This document shows positions 53,670 to 62,898 of a DNA stretch of 64,000 nt, piece after piece (the stretch's first letter is position 1; the number at the start of each line of letters is the position of its first letter). A program made the translations under genes and the position numbers. Location of the stretch: NCBI RefSeq assembly GCF_004341515.1, contig NZ_SLZF01000006.1, positions 310,001 through 374,000 of the forward strand, in the 5' to 3' direction. Below the pieces are notes generated by a model. The model was not told the DNA's origin. It did no database searches and saw nothing but the letters and a program-made list of their open reading frames with translations. The DNA comes from Allobosea sp. BK604. Its GTDB lineage: Bacteria > Pseudomonadota > Alphaproteobacteria > Rhizobiales > Beijerinckiaceae.

Positions 53670-53683
53670 CGCTGCTCCACCGG

Positions 53684-55225
53684 TCAGGCGGTCTGAAGGC
53701 CAGCAGGGTCCGGTTGCGTTGTCGAGGGCGGAGGCGGCTCGTTCGAGGCTGTTTCCACAGGCTTAGGTTGCGCTGCCGGCAAAAGCATGACGACACGCAG
53801 GCCCGGCTCATTGTCCTCGAGCCTGATCTGGCCGCCATGCAGCCTGACCACCCCGGCCGCGAGCGAGAGCCCGAGGCCGAAGCCGGGCTTGCTGCGGCTC
53901 TGGTCGAGCCTGACGAAACGCTCGAAGACGCGGTTGCGATCGGCCTCCGGAATGCCGGCGCCATGATCGGCGACCGAAAGCGCGATCTGGCCATCGGCGC
54001 GCGCCGCCGTGACGCAGACGAGCGGCTTCGCCGCGCCGACGGGCTGACCGTATTTCAAGGCATTGTCGATGAGATTGGCGAGCGCCTGGCCGATGAGCTC
54101 GCGGTTGCCCGACATCAGCAGGTTCGGCTCGACCACGCTCTCGAGCGCCAGCCCGGCCTCCTCTGCCAGCGGCTCATAGAGCTCGGCCATGCCCGAGACG
54201 ATCTCGGACAGATCGAGCGGCGCCATGCTGTCATTGATCCGGCCGGTCTCCAGCCTGGCGATCATCAGCAGGGCGTTGAAGACGCGGATCAGGTTGTCGG
54301 CCTCGTCGATCGAGGCGTCGAGCGCGTTGCGCAGCTCATCCGGAGTCCTGGCGCTGCGCAGGGCCTCCTCGGCCCGGTTGCGCAGGCGGGTCAGCGGCGT
54401 CTTGAGGTCATGGGCGATATTGTCCGAGACCTCCTGCATGCCGGCCATCAATTCGCCGATCCGGTCGAGCATCGCGTTGAGATTGAGCGCGAGCCGGTCG
54501 AGTTCGTCGCCGGTGCCGGTGACGGCGAGTCGGCCCTTGAGGTCGCCCGCCATGATCGAATGCGCCGTCTCGCTCATATCGTCGATCCGCTTCAGCACGC
54601 GCCTGGCGACGAACCAGCTCGCGAAGATGCCGAGCACGAAGACGAGCAGCAGCGACCAGCCGGCCGCGCGCCTGATGACGACGCCGAGCCGGTCGCGCTC
54701 CTCGAGATCGCGGCCGACGAGCAGCCTGAATCCGGCGGGAAGCATGAAGACGCGCACGATGGCGCGGCTCGGCGAATCGATCGTGTCGCTGCTGCGGGCG
54801 TATTCGATCTCGCTCTCGCCGGGGTGGTCGAGCGCGCCGGGCTGCAGCGCCTCGACATTGCCGGCGAGGCGCTCGCCGACCGGTGTCGTCACCAGGTAGA
54901 GCGAGGCGCCGGGCGCACGCGAGCGGCGCTCGATGATGTTGACGAGGCGCCTGATGCCGCCGAGGCGCTGCTGCTCGGCCAGGCCCTGGATCTCGGCATC
55001 GATGGTCGAGCGGATCTGGTCGTCGAGCAGGCGCTTGGCGTTCCAGGCGACATAGCCGAGCACGAAGCCGGCGAAGAGCGCGAAGATGACGAGATAGATC
55101 GCCGTCAGCTTGAAGGCGGTGGTGCGGAACAGGTTGGGAAGCAGGCGCTGCTTCCCGCGCGGCGCCGCCGGCGTCCCCGCTGGGGCGATGTCAGCGGGCC
55201 GTGTCACGGACCATGTATCCCGCAC
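53684..55225 (-). CDS. Sensor histidine kinase with HAMP domain, partner of the regulator at 55191
   Basis: The roughly 510-aa kinase has a first membrane helix (LTAIYLVIFALFAGFVLGYVAW), a periplasmic domain of about 120 residues, a second helix (GWSLLLVFVLGIFASWFVA), HAMP, phospho-His in NIAHDLKTPLTRLRNRAEEALR, and ATPase boxes LIDNALKYGQ, DHGAGIPEADRN and GFGLGLSLAAGVVRLHGG. It overlaps the regulator gene. Start choice is uncertain: GTG at 55225 or at 55207 both lie in frame, and neither has a good ribosome site. The signal it senses is unknown. Confidence 0.88.
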   Translation of the reverse strand: MRDTWSVTRPADIAPAGTPAAPRGKQRLLPNLFRTTAFKLTAIYLVIFALFAGFVLGYVAWNAKRLLDDQIRSTIDAEIQGLAEQQRLGGIRRLVNIIERRSRAPGASLYLVTTPVGERLAGNVEALQPGALDHPGESEIEYARSSDTIDSPSRAIVRVFMLPAGFRLLVGRDLEERDRLGVVIRRAAGWSLLLVFVLGIFASWFVARRVLKRIDDMSETAHSIMAGDLKGRLAVTGTGDELDRLALNLNAMLDRIGELMAGMQEVSDNIAHDLKTPLTRLRNRAEEALRSARTPDELRNALDASIDEADNLIRVFNALLMIARLETGRINDSMAPLDLSEIVSGMAELYEPLAEEAGLALESVVEPNLLMSGNRELIGQALANLIDNALKYGQPVGAAKPLVCVTAARADGQIALSVADHGAGIPEADRNRVFERFVRLDQSRSKPGFGLGLSLAAGVVRLHGGQIRLEDNEPGLRVVMLLPAAQPKPVETASNEPPPPSTTQPDPAGLQTA

Positions 55226-55874
55226 CGCGAATGGTATGGATCATCGGGTGCTCGAAGCCCTTGTCGACCTTCGAGCGCAGCCGCGAGACATGCACGTCGA
55301 TGACGTTGGTCTGCGGGTCGAAATGATAGTCCCAGACATTCTCCAACAGCATGGTGCGCGTCACCACCTGCCCGGCATGTTTCATCAGGTATTCGAGCAG
55401 GCGGAATTCGCGCGGCTGCAGGATGATCTCGCCATCGCCGCGGGTGACGCGATGCGCCAGCCGGTCGAGCACGAGATCGCCGACGCGATAGGTCGTCGGC
55501 TCCGAGGCCGGCGCGGCGCGGCGACGCGACAGCACCTCGACCCGGGCGAGCAGCTCGGAGAAGGCATAGGGCTTGGGCAGATAGTCGTCGCCGCCGGCGC
55601 GCAGCCCCTTCACGCGGTCGTCGACCTGCGCCAGCGCCGAGAGGATCAGGGCCGGCGTCGTGTCGTTCTGCTCGCGCAGCGAGCGGATCAGCGAGAGCCC
55701 GTCGAGGCGCGGCAGCATGCGGTCGACGACGAGCACGTCGTAGCCGCCGCCCTCGGCCATGGCATAGCCCTGCAGCCCGTCGGCGGCATGGTCGGCGACA
55801 TGGCCGACCTCGCGAAAGGCCTTGGTGAGATAGGCAGCCGCCTCGGCGTCGTCTTCAACAATCAGGAGTCGCAT
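55191..55874 (-). CDS. OmpR-family response regulator
   Basis: The 227-aa protein has a receiver domain (LLIVEDDAEAAAYL, phospho-acceptor Asp51 in VLVVDRMLPRLDG, Lys in DDYLPKPYAFSELLARVE) and a winged-helix DNA-binding domain (QPREFRLLEYLMKHAGQVVTR, VIDVHVSRLRSKVDKGFE, IRGAGYMV). It is co-transcribed with the overlapping kinase. The pair lies between htrA and glnE, its usual position in Rhizobiales. Confidence 0.94.
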   Translation of the reverse strand: MRLLIVEDDAEAAAYLTKAFREVGHVADHAADGLQGYAMAEGGGYDVLVVDRMLPRLDGLSLIRSLREQNDTTPALILSALAQVDDRVKGLRAGGDDYLPKPYAFSELLARVEVLSRRRAAPASEPTTYRVGDLVLDRLAHRVTRGDGEIILQPREFRLLEYLMKHAGQVVTRTMLLENVWDYHFDPQTNVIDVHVSRLRSKVDKGFEHPMIHTIRGAGYMVRDTAR

Positions 55875-55898
55875 GGCCCGACACTACCTCAGGAGACG

Positions 55899-55936
55899 AA
55901 AAAACGGCAGGCCGGACTAACTGGTCCGGCCTGCCG
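55899..55936 (-). terminator. Rho-independent terminator of htrA
   Basis: On the minus strand CGGCAGGCCGGAC pairs perfectly over 13 bp with GTCCGGCCTGCCG around a six-base loop and is followed directly by TTTTTT. It lies 67 bp after the htrA stop and separates that gene from the downstream regulator/kinase/glnE genes. It is the clearest intrinsic terminator in the window. Confidence 0.93.
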
Positions 55937-56002
55937 CGTGAAGCTGGCTTCCCTGGCGGGGGCGACAGGATACCGGGAAACCCGCCCACAACCCTTTCGG
56001 CG

Positions 56003-57199
56003 TCAAGCCGGCTGCTTGCCGACCTCGAAGCTGATCACGCGCTCCTTGCCATCGCGCCAGACCGTCAGGTTGGTCTTGGTGCCGGGCGCGAAACCACCGA
56101 TCTTGCGCGACAGGTCGCGGGCATCGGTGATCTTCTCGCCGTTGACGGCAACGATCGTGTCGCCGCGCTTGATGCCGGCCTTCGACGCCGGGCCGTTCGC
56201 CTCGGCCGAGGCGACGAGCGCGCCATGGGCGTCCTTCAGGCCGATCGCATCGGCAACCTCACTGGTGACCGGCTGGATCTGCACGCCGATGAAGCCGCGG
56301 GCGACCGAGCCGTGATCCTTGAGCTGCTCGACGACGCTCTGGACGGTCGCCGCCGGGATCGCGAAGGCGATGCCGACATTGCCGCCGGACGGCGAGTAGA
56401 TCGCGGTGTTGACGCCGACGACCTCGCCCTTCTGGTTGAAGGTCGGGCCACCCGAGTTGCCGCGGTTCACGGCAGCGTCGATCTGGATGAAGTCGTCATA
56501 GGGACCGGAGCCGATATCGCGACCCTGAGCCGAGACGATGCCGGCCGTGACCGTGCCGCCGAGGCCGAACGGGTTGCCGACCGCCAGCACCCAGTCGCCG
56601 ATCCGCGGCTTGGCCGGGGCGAGCTGGACGAAGGGGAAGTTGCCGGCGTCCTTGACCTTGAGCAGGGCGAGGTCGGTGCGCGGGTCGGTGCCGATCACCT
56701 TGGCTTCGAGCGTCTTGCCATCATCGGTGACGAGCTGGACCTCGACCGCGTTCTGGACGACGTGGTTGTTGGTCACGACATAGCCGTCCTGGCTGATGAA
56801 GAAGCCCGAGCCCTGGGCCTGCTGGATGCGCGGCTGCTGCTGGCGGCCCTGCTGGCCCATGCCCTCTTCGCCGAAGCGGCGCAGGAAGCGCTCGAGCGGA
56901 TGGCCGGGAGGCAGGCCTTCGATGCCGGCCGGGCCGGCCTCGGCATCGTCATTGGCGGCGACGCGGGCCTTGACGCGGACCGAGACGACGGCCGGCTTCA
57001 CATGCTCGACGACGTCGGCGAAGGACGGGAGCTGGTTCTGGACGCCCGAGAGCTGGATCGGCTGGGCGAAAGCGCTCTGGCTCGACATCACCGTGATGTC
57101 GGCGAGGCCAGCCGCGAGGCCCAGGCCAACAACGGCGGCGCCGGCCAGCAAGGCCCCGCGCTTCAGGACGGACTTCTTGGTGTTGGTCGTGGTGGTCAT
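56003..57199 (-). CDS. htrA: HtrA/DegP-like periplasmic serine protease with one PDZ domain
   Basis: The 398-aa protein has a signal/anchor (GALLAGAAVVGLGLAAGLADITVM, with FAQ after it) and a trypsin-like domain with His146 in VTNNHVV, Asp176 in DPRTDLALL and Ser249 in NRGNSGGP. A flexible Gln/Gly loop lies before the protease core. A single PDZ domain (RGFIGVQIQPVTSEVADAIGL to the end) follows. Most alphaproteobacterial Do proteases have two PDZ domains and about 500 residues. The ATG at 57199 is preferred by its AGAGG motif. Envelope protein quality control is the expected role. Confidence 0.92.
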   Translation of the reverse strand: MTTTTNTKKSVLKRGALLAGAAVVGLGLAAGLADITVMSSQSAFAQPIQLSGVQNQLPSFADVVEHVKPAVVSVRVKARVAANDDAEAGPAGIEGLPPGHPLERFLRRFGEEGMGQQGRQQQPRIQQAQGSGFFISQDGYVVTNNHVVQNAVEVQLVTDDGKTLEAKVIGTDPRTDLALLKVKDAGNFPFVQLAPAKPRIGDWVLAVGNPFGLGGTVTAGIVSAQGRDIGSGPYDDFIQIDAAVNRGNSGGPTFNQKGEVVGVNTAIYSPSGGNVGIAFAIPAATVQSVVEQLKDHGSVARGFIGVQIQPVTSEVADAIGLKDAHGALVASAEANGPASKAGIKRGDTIVAVNGEKITDARDLSRKIGGFAPGTKTNLTVWRDGKERVISFEVGKQPA

Positions 57200-57361
57200 C
57201 GTTTGAAACCTCTGCAAGAGCGGGGGCATTCCCTGCTGACTTGCCGAGGACTTTGATCCCCGCCGCCTTACCCGGTTTTCGCGCGAAGATGACGTTTTCG
57301 TAAGGTTGGCGGCCGGTACATCCGGCGTTCATGCGCACGCCCCACGGCCGCCCGGGTACGC

Positions 57362-57838
57362 CTACTCGGCGCGTTCCTCCTGCATCAGCGCCTCCAAGCG
57401 CCGGCGCTCCTCGTCGGAGAGCGGGACGGCGGAGGCCAGCGCCGCCTGCTGCCGCGTGCGGCGCCAGAGATAGATCAGGCCCGCGACCAGGATCAGGAAA
57501 GGCGCCGCCCAGAGCAGCAGCGTGCGGACATTGACCGGTGGGCGCAACAGCACGAAATCGCCGTAGCGCGCCACGACGAAATCGCGCACCTGGGCATCAT
57601 TGTCTCCGGCCGTCAGCCGCTCGCGCACGAGTATGCGCAGGTCGCGCGCCAGCGGCGCATCCGAATCGTCGATCGACTGGTTCTGGCAGACGAGGCAGCG
57701 CAGCCCGGCCGAGATCTCGCGAGCCCGGTGTTCCAGCGCCGCATTGGGCAGGACCTCGTCGGGCTGCACAGCGCGGGACGGCCCGGCCCAGACGAGACCG
57801 AGCAGCAAGAGGGCGAGAAGGCGGCGCATCCAGCTCAT
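57362..57838 (-). CDS. ccmH: Cytochrome c maturation protein CcmH (CycL)
   Basis: The 158-aa membrane-anchored thiol protein keeps apocytochrome c cysteines reduced for haem attachment. After a signal peptide it has the redox motif in LRCLVCQNQSIDDSDAPLARDLR, and a C-terminal helix (LLLWAAPFLILVAGLIYLW). It ends the ccmIEFH operon and overlaps ccmF by four bases. Confidence 0.95.
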   Translation of the reverse strand: MSWMRRLLALLLLGLVWAGPSRAVQPDEVLPNAALEHRAREISAGLRCLVCQNQSIDDSDAPLARDLRILVRERLTAGDNDAQVRDFVVARYGDFVLLRPPVNVRTLLLWAAPFLILVAGLIYLWRRTRQQAALASAVPLSDEERRRLEALMQEERAE

Positions 57839-59814
57839 TCTGCCGGCTGGACAATGGCGCGCGGCTGAGCCCGGCGCGGCGCCGCCAGCCGGAAACGCCG
57901 GTCGGTCAGCGAGAGGCCGCCGCCAAAAGCCATCACGACAGCGCCGAGCCAGACGAGCAGGATCAGCGGCTTGTCGTAGAAGCGCACCGCGATGCCGCCA
58001 TCAGGTTGAGGGTCGCCGAGCGCGACATAGGCCTGGCTCAGGCCGTCGGTCCGGATACCGGCCTCGGTCGTCGGCATCGCGCGGGCGGTGTAGACGCGTT
58101 TCGACGCCTCGAGGATGCCGAGTTCGCGATCACCGGCGGCCAGCTTGAAGCGCGCCACCTCGGCGCGGAAATTCGGGCCGCTGCGCGGGGCGATCGAATC
58201 GAGCGTGATCGTGTAGCGGCCGCTGCTCATGCTCTCGCCGACCTTCAGCACGCCGATCGTCTCCGTGCTCCAGGCCGCAGCCGCAATGCCGATGACGCTG
58301 AGGCCGACACCGGCATGGGCGAAGGCGGTGCCCCAGGCCGAGCGCGGCAGGCCGACGGCGCGCGAGAACATGGCCTGCACGCCGCTGGCGCGGCCGGCGA
58401 CGCGCTCGCCGATATCGAAGACCGCGCTGGCGACGAGGAAGACGCCGAGCCCGACGCCAAGCGGCGCCAGCACCGGCCCGCCGCGCGAGAAGGCGATCAG
58501 TGCGAGCGCGGCGAGGATCCCGAGGATGAACGCGGCGAGCACGCGCTGGCCCGCGCCGAGCAGGTCGCCGCGCTTCCAGGCCAGGGTCTGGCCGACCGGC
58601 AGGAGCAGCAGCAGCGGCACCAGCACCGGCACGAAGGTGGCGTTGAAGAAGGGAGGACCGACCGAGATCTTGTCGCCGGTCAGCATCTCCAGCACGAGCG
58701 GGTAGAGCGTGCCGATGAAGACGGTGGCGCAGGCGGTCGCGATGAAGAGGTTGTTGATGACGAGCGCGCTCTCCCGCGAAACCGGCGCGAACAATCCGCC
58801 CTGGCGCAGGAGCGGCGCACGCCAGGCGAAGAGCGCCAGCGAACCGCCGACGAAGAAGACGAGGATGCCGAGGATGAAGAGCCCGCGCCCCGGGTCGCTG
58901 GCGAAGGAATGCACCGAGGTCAGCACGCCCGAGCGGACGATGAATGTGCCGAGCAGCGAGAGCGAGAAGGTCAGGATCGCGAGCAGGATGGTCCAGACCT
59001 TGAGCGCGTCGCGCTTCTCCATGACCACGGTCGAATGGATCAGCGCCGTGCCGGCGAGCCAGGGCATCAGCGAGGCGTTCTCGACCGGGTCCCAGAACCA
59101 CCAGCCGCCCCAGCCGAGCTCGTAATAGGCCCAGTACGAGCCCATCGCGATGCCGAGGGTGAGAAAGACCCAGGCAATGAGCGTCCAGGGCCGGACGGCG
59201 CGGGCCCAGACGGCGTCGATGCGCCCGTCGATCAGCGCCGCGACGGCGAAGGCATAGGTGATGGAGAAGCCGACATAGCCGACATAGAGCAGCGGCGGAT
59301 GGATCGCGAGGCCGAGATCCTGGAGGATCGGGTTGAGATCCTGGCCATCGGCCGGCGGCGGGTCGAGCCGGGCGAACGGGTTAGAGGTCAGCAGCACGAA
59401 GGCGAGGAAGGCGACGGTGACGACGCCCTGCGCCGCGAGCGTCCCGGCGCGCAGGCGCATCGGCAGGGAGTTGCGGGCAAGCGCGACCAGGGCCCCGAAC
59501 AGGGTCAGGATCAGCACCCAGAGCAGCATGGAGCCTTCGTGATTGCCCCAGACGGAGGTGAATTTATAGATCAGTGGCTGGGTCGAGTGGGAATTGGCGA
59601 CCACCGTCTCGACCGAGAAATCCGAGCGGACATAGGCCGAGACCAGCGCCGCGAAGGAAACGGCGACCAGCAGGAAGCAGGTGATCGCTGCCGCAGGGCC
59701 GACGGAGGCGAGCGCCGTGTCCTGGCGTGAGACGCCCCAGAGCGGCACGAGCGCCTGGACCACGGCGACTCCAAGCGCAAGCGCAAGCGCGAAATGTCCG
59801 ATCTCGACGATCAT
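57835..59814 (-). CDS. ccmF: Haem lyase subunit CcmF (CycK)
   Basis: The 659-aa polytopic inner-membrane protein joins haem from CcmE to apocytochromes. It carries the WWD-type signature (GWGGWWFWDPVENASLMPW), SVWGNHEGSMLLW, PPLLYVGYVGF and about 15 membrane helices. Its C-terminal RAQPRAIVQPAE tail overlaps ccmH. It lies seven bases after ccmE. Confidence 0.96.
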   Translation of the reverse strand: MIVEIGHFALALALGVAVVQALVPLWGVSRQDTALASVGPAAAITCFLLVAVSFAALVSAYVRSDFSVETVVANSHSTQPLIYKFTSVWGNHEGSMLLWVLILTLFGALVALARNSLPMRLRAGTLAAQGVVTVAFLAFVLLTSNPFARLDPPPADGQDLNPILQDLGLAIHPPLLYVGYVGFSITYAFAVAALIDGRIDAVWARAVRPWTLIAWVFLTLGIAMGSYWAYYELGWGGWWFWDPVENASLMPWLAGTALIHSTVVMEKRDALKVWTILLAILTFSLSLLGTFIVRSGVLTSVHSFASDPGRGLFILGILVFFVGGSLALFAWRAPLLRQGGLFAPVSRESALVINNLFIATACATVFIGTLYPLVLEMLTGDKISVGPPFFNATFVPVLVPLLLLLPVGQTLAWKRGDLLGAGQRVLAAFILGILAALALIAFSRGGPVLAPLGVGLGVFLVASAVFDIGERVAGRASGVQAMFSRAVGLPRSAWGTAFAHAGVGLSVIGIAAAAWSTETIGVLKVGESMSSGRYTITLDSIAPRSGPNFRAEVARFKLAAGDRELGILEASKRVYTARAMPTTEAGIRTDGLSQAYVALGDPQPDGGIAVRFYDKPLILLVWLGAVVMAFGGGLSLTDRRFRLAAPRRAQPRAIVQPAE

Positions 59815-59821
59815 CCCGCCC

Positions 59822-60319
59822 TCACTGCCCCGGCTTCTGCGCGCCGGGCTGCCAATGGCCCTGCTTTTTCAGCGCATCCGCGACCTCGCGCGGCATATAG
59901 GTCTCGTCATGCTTGGCGAGAACGGAATCGGCCTTGAACCGCCCTGCCCCCTCGAGCACGCCTTCCGTCACCACACCCTGCCCCTCCCGGAAGAGATCGG
60001 GCAGCAGGCCCTCATAGGCGACGCGCACCGTGGTCTTGCCGTCGGTGACGGCGAAGCTGACGCGCTGGCCCGGCCCACGCTCGACCGAGCCATTCTCCAC
60101 CAGGCCGCCGAGCCGCATGCGCGTGCCGGGCTGCAGCCCCTTCTCGGTGATCTCGGTCGGGCCGTAGAAGAACACGATCGTATCGCGCATGGCGAAGAGG
60201 ACGAGGCCGGCCGCGACGCAAAGCACCGCACCCGCCGCCGCGATCAGCATCAAGCGGCGTTGCTTGCGGCTCATCCGGCGCGGCGGCGGAAGCGGTCGCG
60301 AGGTCGAGGCGGCCGTCAT
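59822..60319 (-). CDS. ccmE: Haem chaperone CcmE (CycJ)
   Basis: The 165-aa protein has an N-terminal anchor helix (LMLIAAAGAVLCVAAGLVLFAM) and a periplasmic beta-barrel. The haem-binding His is in SVLAKHDETYMPREV. FFYGPTEITEK and RLGGLVENGSV are family motifs. It overlaps ccmI by four bases and carries haem to CcmF. Confidence 0.96.
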   Translation of the reverse strand: MTAASTSRPLPPPRRMSRKQRRLMLIAAAGAVLCVAAGLVLFAMRDTIVFFYGPTEITEKGLQPGTRMRLGGLVENGSVERGPGQRVSFAVTDGKTTVRVAYEGLLPDLFREGQGVVTEGVLEGAGRFKADSVLAKHDETYMPREVADALKKQGHWQPGAQKPGQ

Positions 60320-61422
60320 GGCGCTTGCTCCTTGAGATTGAGCTCGCTCGCGAGCGCATCGAGCTGCGTCGTCGCCTCGGCATTATCAGCCAATCTCTGG
60401 CGCGCCGTCACCATCGCCTCGAGCGCCGCCGGGCGGTTGCCGAGCACGAGTTGCGAGCGGATCAGGCGCATCCATTCCGGCAAGGTGCCGCCACCCTGCT
60501 TCAGGCGCTCCGCCAGGCCCTCGACCATGCCGCGAATGGCGGCCTGCTGATCGGCAGCTGGAAGCGACGCGATGGCCGACCCGGCCGTGCTCCCCGGAGC
60601 CAGGCTTTCGAGGCGCTGCTGCACCATGCCGGTCCAGCCGGCATCGGGCGGCGCATCGGCCAGCATTGCGCGCAAGGCGGCGATGGCGCCGTCAGTATTG
60701 CCATCCTGCTCCTTCGCGACCGCCAGGAAGAAGCGGGCGCGCGGGTTCCTGGCATCGAGCGCCACGGCCTCGTTGAAGGCCTGGAGCGCTTCGGCCGTGA
60801 CGACGCCGCCGGCCGCGAGCGTGCGCGCCTCGCCGAGCCCGGCGAGCCTGTCGGCGCTGGTCCCGTCATGCCGGATCGCGGCGGCGAAGGCGCGCGCGGC
60901 GTCATCGAACCGGCCCTGGCGCAGATAGACCGGCGCAATCACGGCCCAGCCGCGCCCGTCGGTCGGGTTCGCCGCGAGATGCGTCTCGATGCGCGCAAGC
61001 GCGAGCTCGAAATCCTGCTGCGACGGCACCCCTTCCAGCCGCGCCGAAAGCGGCTGGTCGGGATGGCTCGGCGAGCCGAGCGCGCCATAGACGAGCAAGG
61101 CGAAGAGCGGCACGCAGGAGAGCGCCAGCGCCGAGGCGGCACGGCGACGGCGCAGGGCCGGCTCGCTCTCGCCCGCGGGCTCCGGCTCGCCATCGGCAGC
61201 ACGCAGCAGGCGGCGGGCGGCCTCGGCCTTGGCGGCATCGGCCTCGGGCGCTCCGATCAGGCCGCGGCCGAGATCGCGCTCGATCTCGGTCAGCTGGGCG
61301 CGATAGAGGCTCTTCGCGTCCGCCGTCTCGGCGAACACGTCAGGACTTCTCCGGCCGAGGGGCCAGAGCAAGGCGAAAACCGCCGCACCGGTCATGGCCG
61401 CAAAAATGATCCAGATCAGCAT
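60316..61422 (-). CDS. ccmI: Cytochrome c maturation protein CcmI (CycH)
   Basis: The 368-aa protein has two membrane helices (IIFAAMTGAAVFALLWPLG and ASALALSCVPLFALLVYGALG) with a cytoplasmic leucine-zipper-like loop between them. A periplasmic TPR region follows (WAVIAPVYLRQGRFDDAARAF, ALDARNPRARFFLAVAKEQDG) that holds apocytochrome c. It is the first ccm gene and is 93 bp downstream of the feuQ-like kinase. Confidence 0.92.
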   Translation of the reverse strand: MLIWIIFAAMTGAAVFALLWPLGRRSPDVFAETADAKSLYRAQLTEIERDLGRGLIGAPEADAAKAEAARRLLRAADGEPEPAGESEPALRRRRAASALALSCVPLFALLVYGALGSPSHPDQPLSARLEGVPSQQDFELALARIETHLAANPTDGRGWAVIAPVYLRQGRFDDAARAFAAAIRHDGTSADRLAGLGEARTLAAGGVVTAEALQAFNEAVALDARNPRARFFLAVAKEQDGNTDGAIAALRAMLADAPPDAGWTGMVQQRLESLAPGSTAGSAIASLPAADQQAAIRGMVEGLAERLKQGGGTLPEWMRLIRSQLVLGNRPAALEAMVTARQRLADNAEATTQLDALASELNLKEQAP

Positions 61423-61494
61423 GGCGCGTTCATAGCCAATCGCTCGTTCCGCATCATGTCCGGTGATGGCGACAAAGGGTCACGTGTTCGTTGA

Positions 61495-61536
61495 TCAAAC
61501 GCAAGGAAGGACGAATCAAACGCTGGGAAGGACGAG
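61495..61536 (-). repeat. 21-bp tandem duplication spanning the feuQ stop codon
   Basis: Units 61495-61515 and 61516-61536 match at 18 of 21 positions. The coding unit ends the kinase with LVLPSV and TGA; the second, downstream on the minus strand, repeats the same frame with its own TGA. It parallels the 27-bp case at 44807. Confidence 0.8.
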
Positions 61537-62892
61537 CCGCGCCCGCAAACCGCCGAGCGGCGCCTTCTCCAGCGACAACTCGCCGCCATAGAGCTTGGCG
61601 AGATCGACGACGATGGAGAGGCCGAGCCCCGAGCCCGGCGTCGCCTCGTCGAGGCGCCGGCCGCGCTTCAGCACGTCGGCCAGCGCATTCGAGGGCAGCC
61701 CCGGCCCATCATCATCGATCAGCAGCGCGATCCGCCCGTCCTCCAGGCCGGCGGCCGGCGCGAGGCTGACCTCGACGCTGGACTCGGCCCATTTGAACGC
61801 ATTGTCGAGGAGATTGCCGAGCATCTCCTCGAGATCCTGCTTCTCGCCACGGAACTTCACCCCCGCCGGCACGCTATGCGAGCCGCCGATGCCCTTGCCC
61901 TGCGAGATCTTGGCGAAGGTGCGGATGAGCGCATCGAGCGAAGGCGCGATCTCGGTGACGCCGCCGAGCGCGCCCGACAGCGCCGCCGCACGGGCGCGGT
62001 CGAGATAATACTGAACCTGGTCGCGCATGACCGCGGCCTGAGTCCGCACGGTCTGCGGCAGATGCCTATCCTCCGCCTCGGCCTCGTTCAGCATCACGCT
62101 GAGCGGGGTCTTGAGAGCATGGGCGAGATTGCCGACCTGGGTCCGCGCCCGCTCCAGGATCTCGCGGTTGGTGTCGATGAGCTGGTTGAGCTCGCCGGCA
62201 AGGGGAGCGAGGTCCGGCGGATACTTGCCGGCGATATGGGTCGTCTCGCCGGTGCGCACCGTGCCGACCGCGCTGCGCAGCCTGACCAGCGGGCGCAGGC
62301 CGAAGCGGACCTGGACGATGGTCGAGGCGACCAGGGCAAGCCCCAGCGCAAGGAAGGTCATCGTCAGCGTCAGCCGGAAATTGCGGATGTCGTCGTCGAT
62401 CTCGTCGGAGGGCGCCGCGACCGCGACGGTGAAGCGGCCATCCTCGCCGACATCGATCTCGCGCTCGAGGATGCGCAATTCGCGATCATCGGGGCCGGAG
62501 ACATAGCTCTCGCGCAGGCCGCGCGCATTCGGGGCGATCTGCTGGTCGAGCAGCTTCGGCAACTGTCCCCCGACCAGCGAGCGCGAGGTCCGCATCACCG
62601 GCTTGTCGCCGTCGAGGCGGACGATCTGCCAGTACCAGCCCGAGAGCGGCAGGTCGAAACGCGGCTCGCCGAGATCGCCGATCGACTGGCGCTCGGTCTC
62701 CGGCGGCGCCGCGAGATCGGCGACCAGCTCCTTGATGTAGACGCTGAGGCGCTCGTCGAAGCCGCGCTCGGCCGAGCGGCGGTAGAAGGTGGTCAGGCCG
62801 ATGCCGGCCAAGGCGAGAACGAGCGCGCAGCAGATCGCCGCCGACAGGAAGAGCCGCGCTCCGAGCGAGTAGCGGTGCGGCTTGAACGGCAT
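61516..62892 (-). CDS. feuQ: Sensor histidine kinase, FeuQ-like
   Basis: The 458-aa kinase is PhoQ-like. It has a first helix (LFLSAAICCALVLALAGIGL), a periplasmic domain with acidic stretches (RELRILEREIDVGED), a second helix (LTMTFLALGLALVASTIV), HAMP, phospho-His in GNLAHALKTPLSVMLNEA and ATPase boxes LLDNAFKWAE, DDDGPGLPSNAL and GSGLGLSIVVDLAKLYGG. It lies six bases after feuP and before ccmI, as in Sinorhizobium, where FeuPQ responds to envelope/osmotic state and controls cyclic glucan export. That function is transferred by synteny. Confidence 0.88.
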   Translation of the reverse strand: MPFKPHRYSLGARLFLSAAICCALVLALAGIGLTTFYRRSAERGFDERLSVYIKELVADLAAPPETERQSIGDLGEPRFDLPLSGWYWQIVRLDGDKPVMRTSRSLVGGQLPKLLDQQIAPNARGLRESYVSGPDDRELRILEREIDVGEDGRFTVAVAAPSDEIDDDIRNFRLTLTMTFLALGLALVASTIVQVRFGLRPLVRLRSAVGTVRTGETTHIAGKYPPDLAPLAGELNQLIDTNREILERARTQVGNLAHALKTPLSVMLNEAEAEDRHLPQTVRTQAAVMRDQVQYYLDRARAAALSGALGGVTEIAPSLDALIRTFAKISQGKGIGGSHSVPAGVKFRGEKQDLEEMLGNLLDNAFKWAESSVEVSLAPAAGLEDGRIALLIDDDGPGLPSNALADVLKRGRRLDEATPGSGLGLSIVVDLAKLYGGELSLEKAPLGGLRARLVLPSV

Positions 62893-62898
62893 CGGTCC

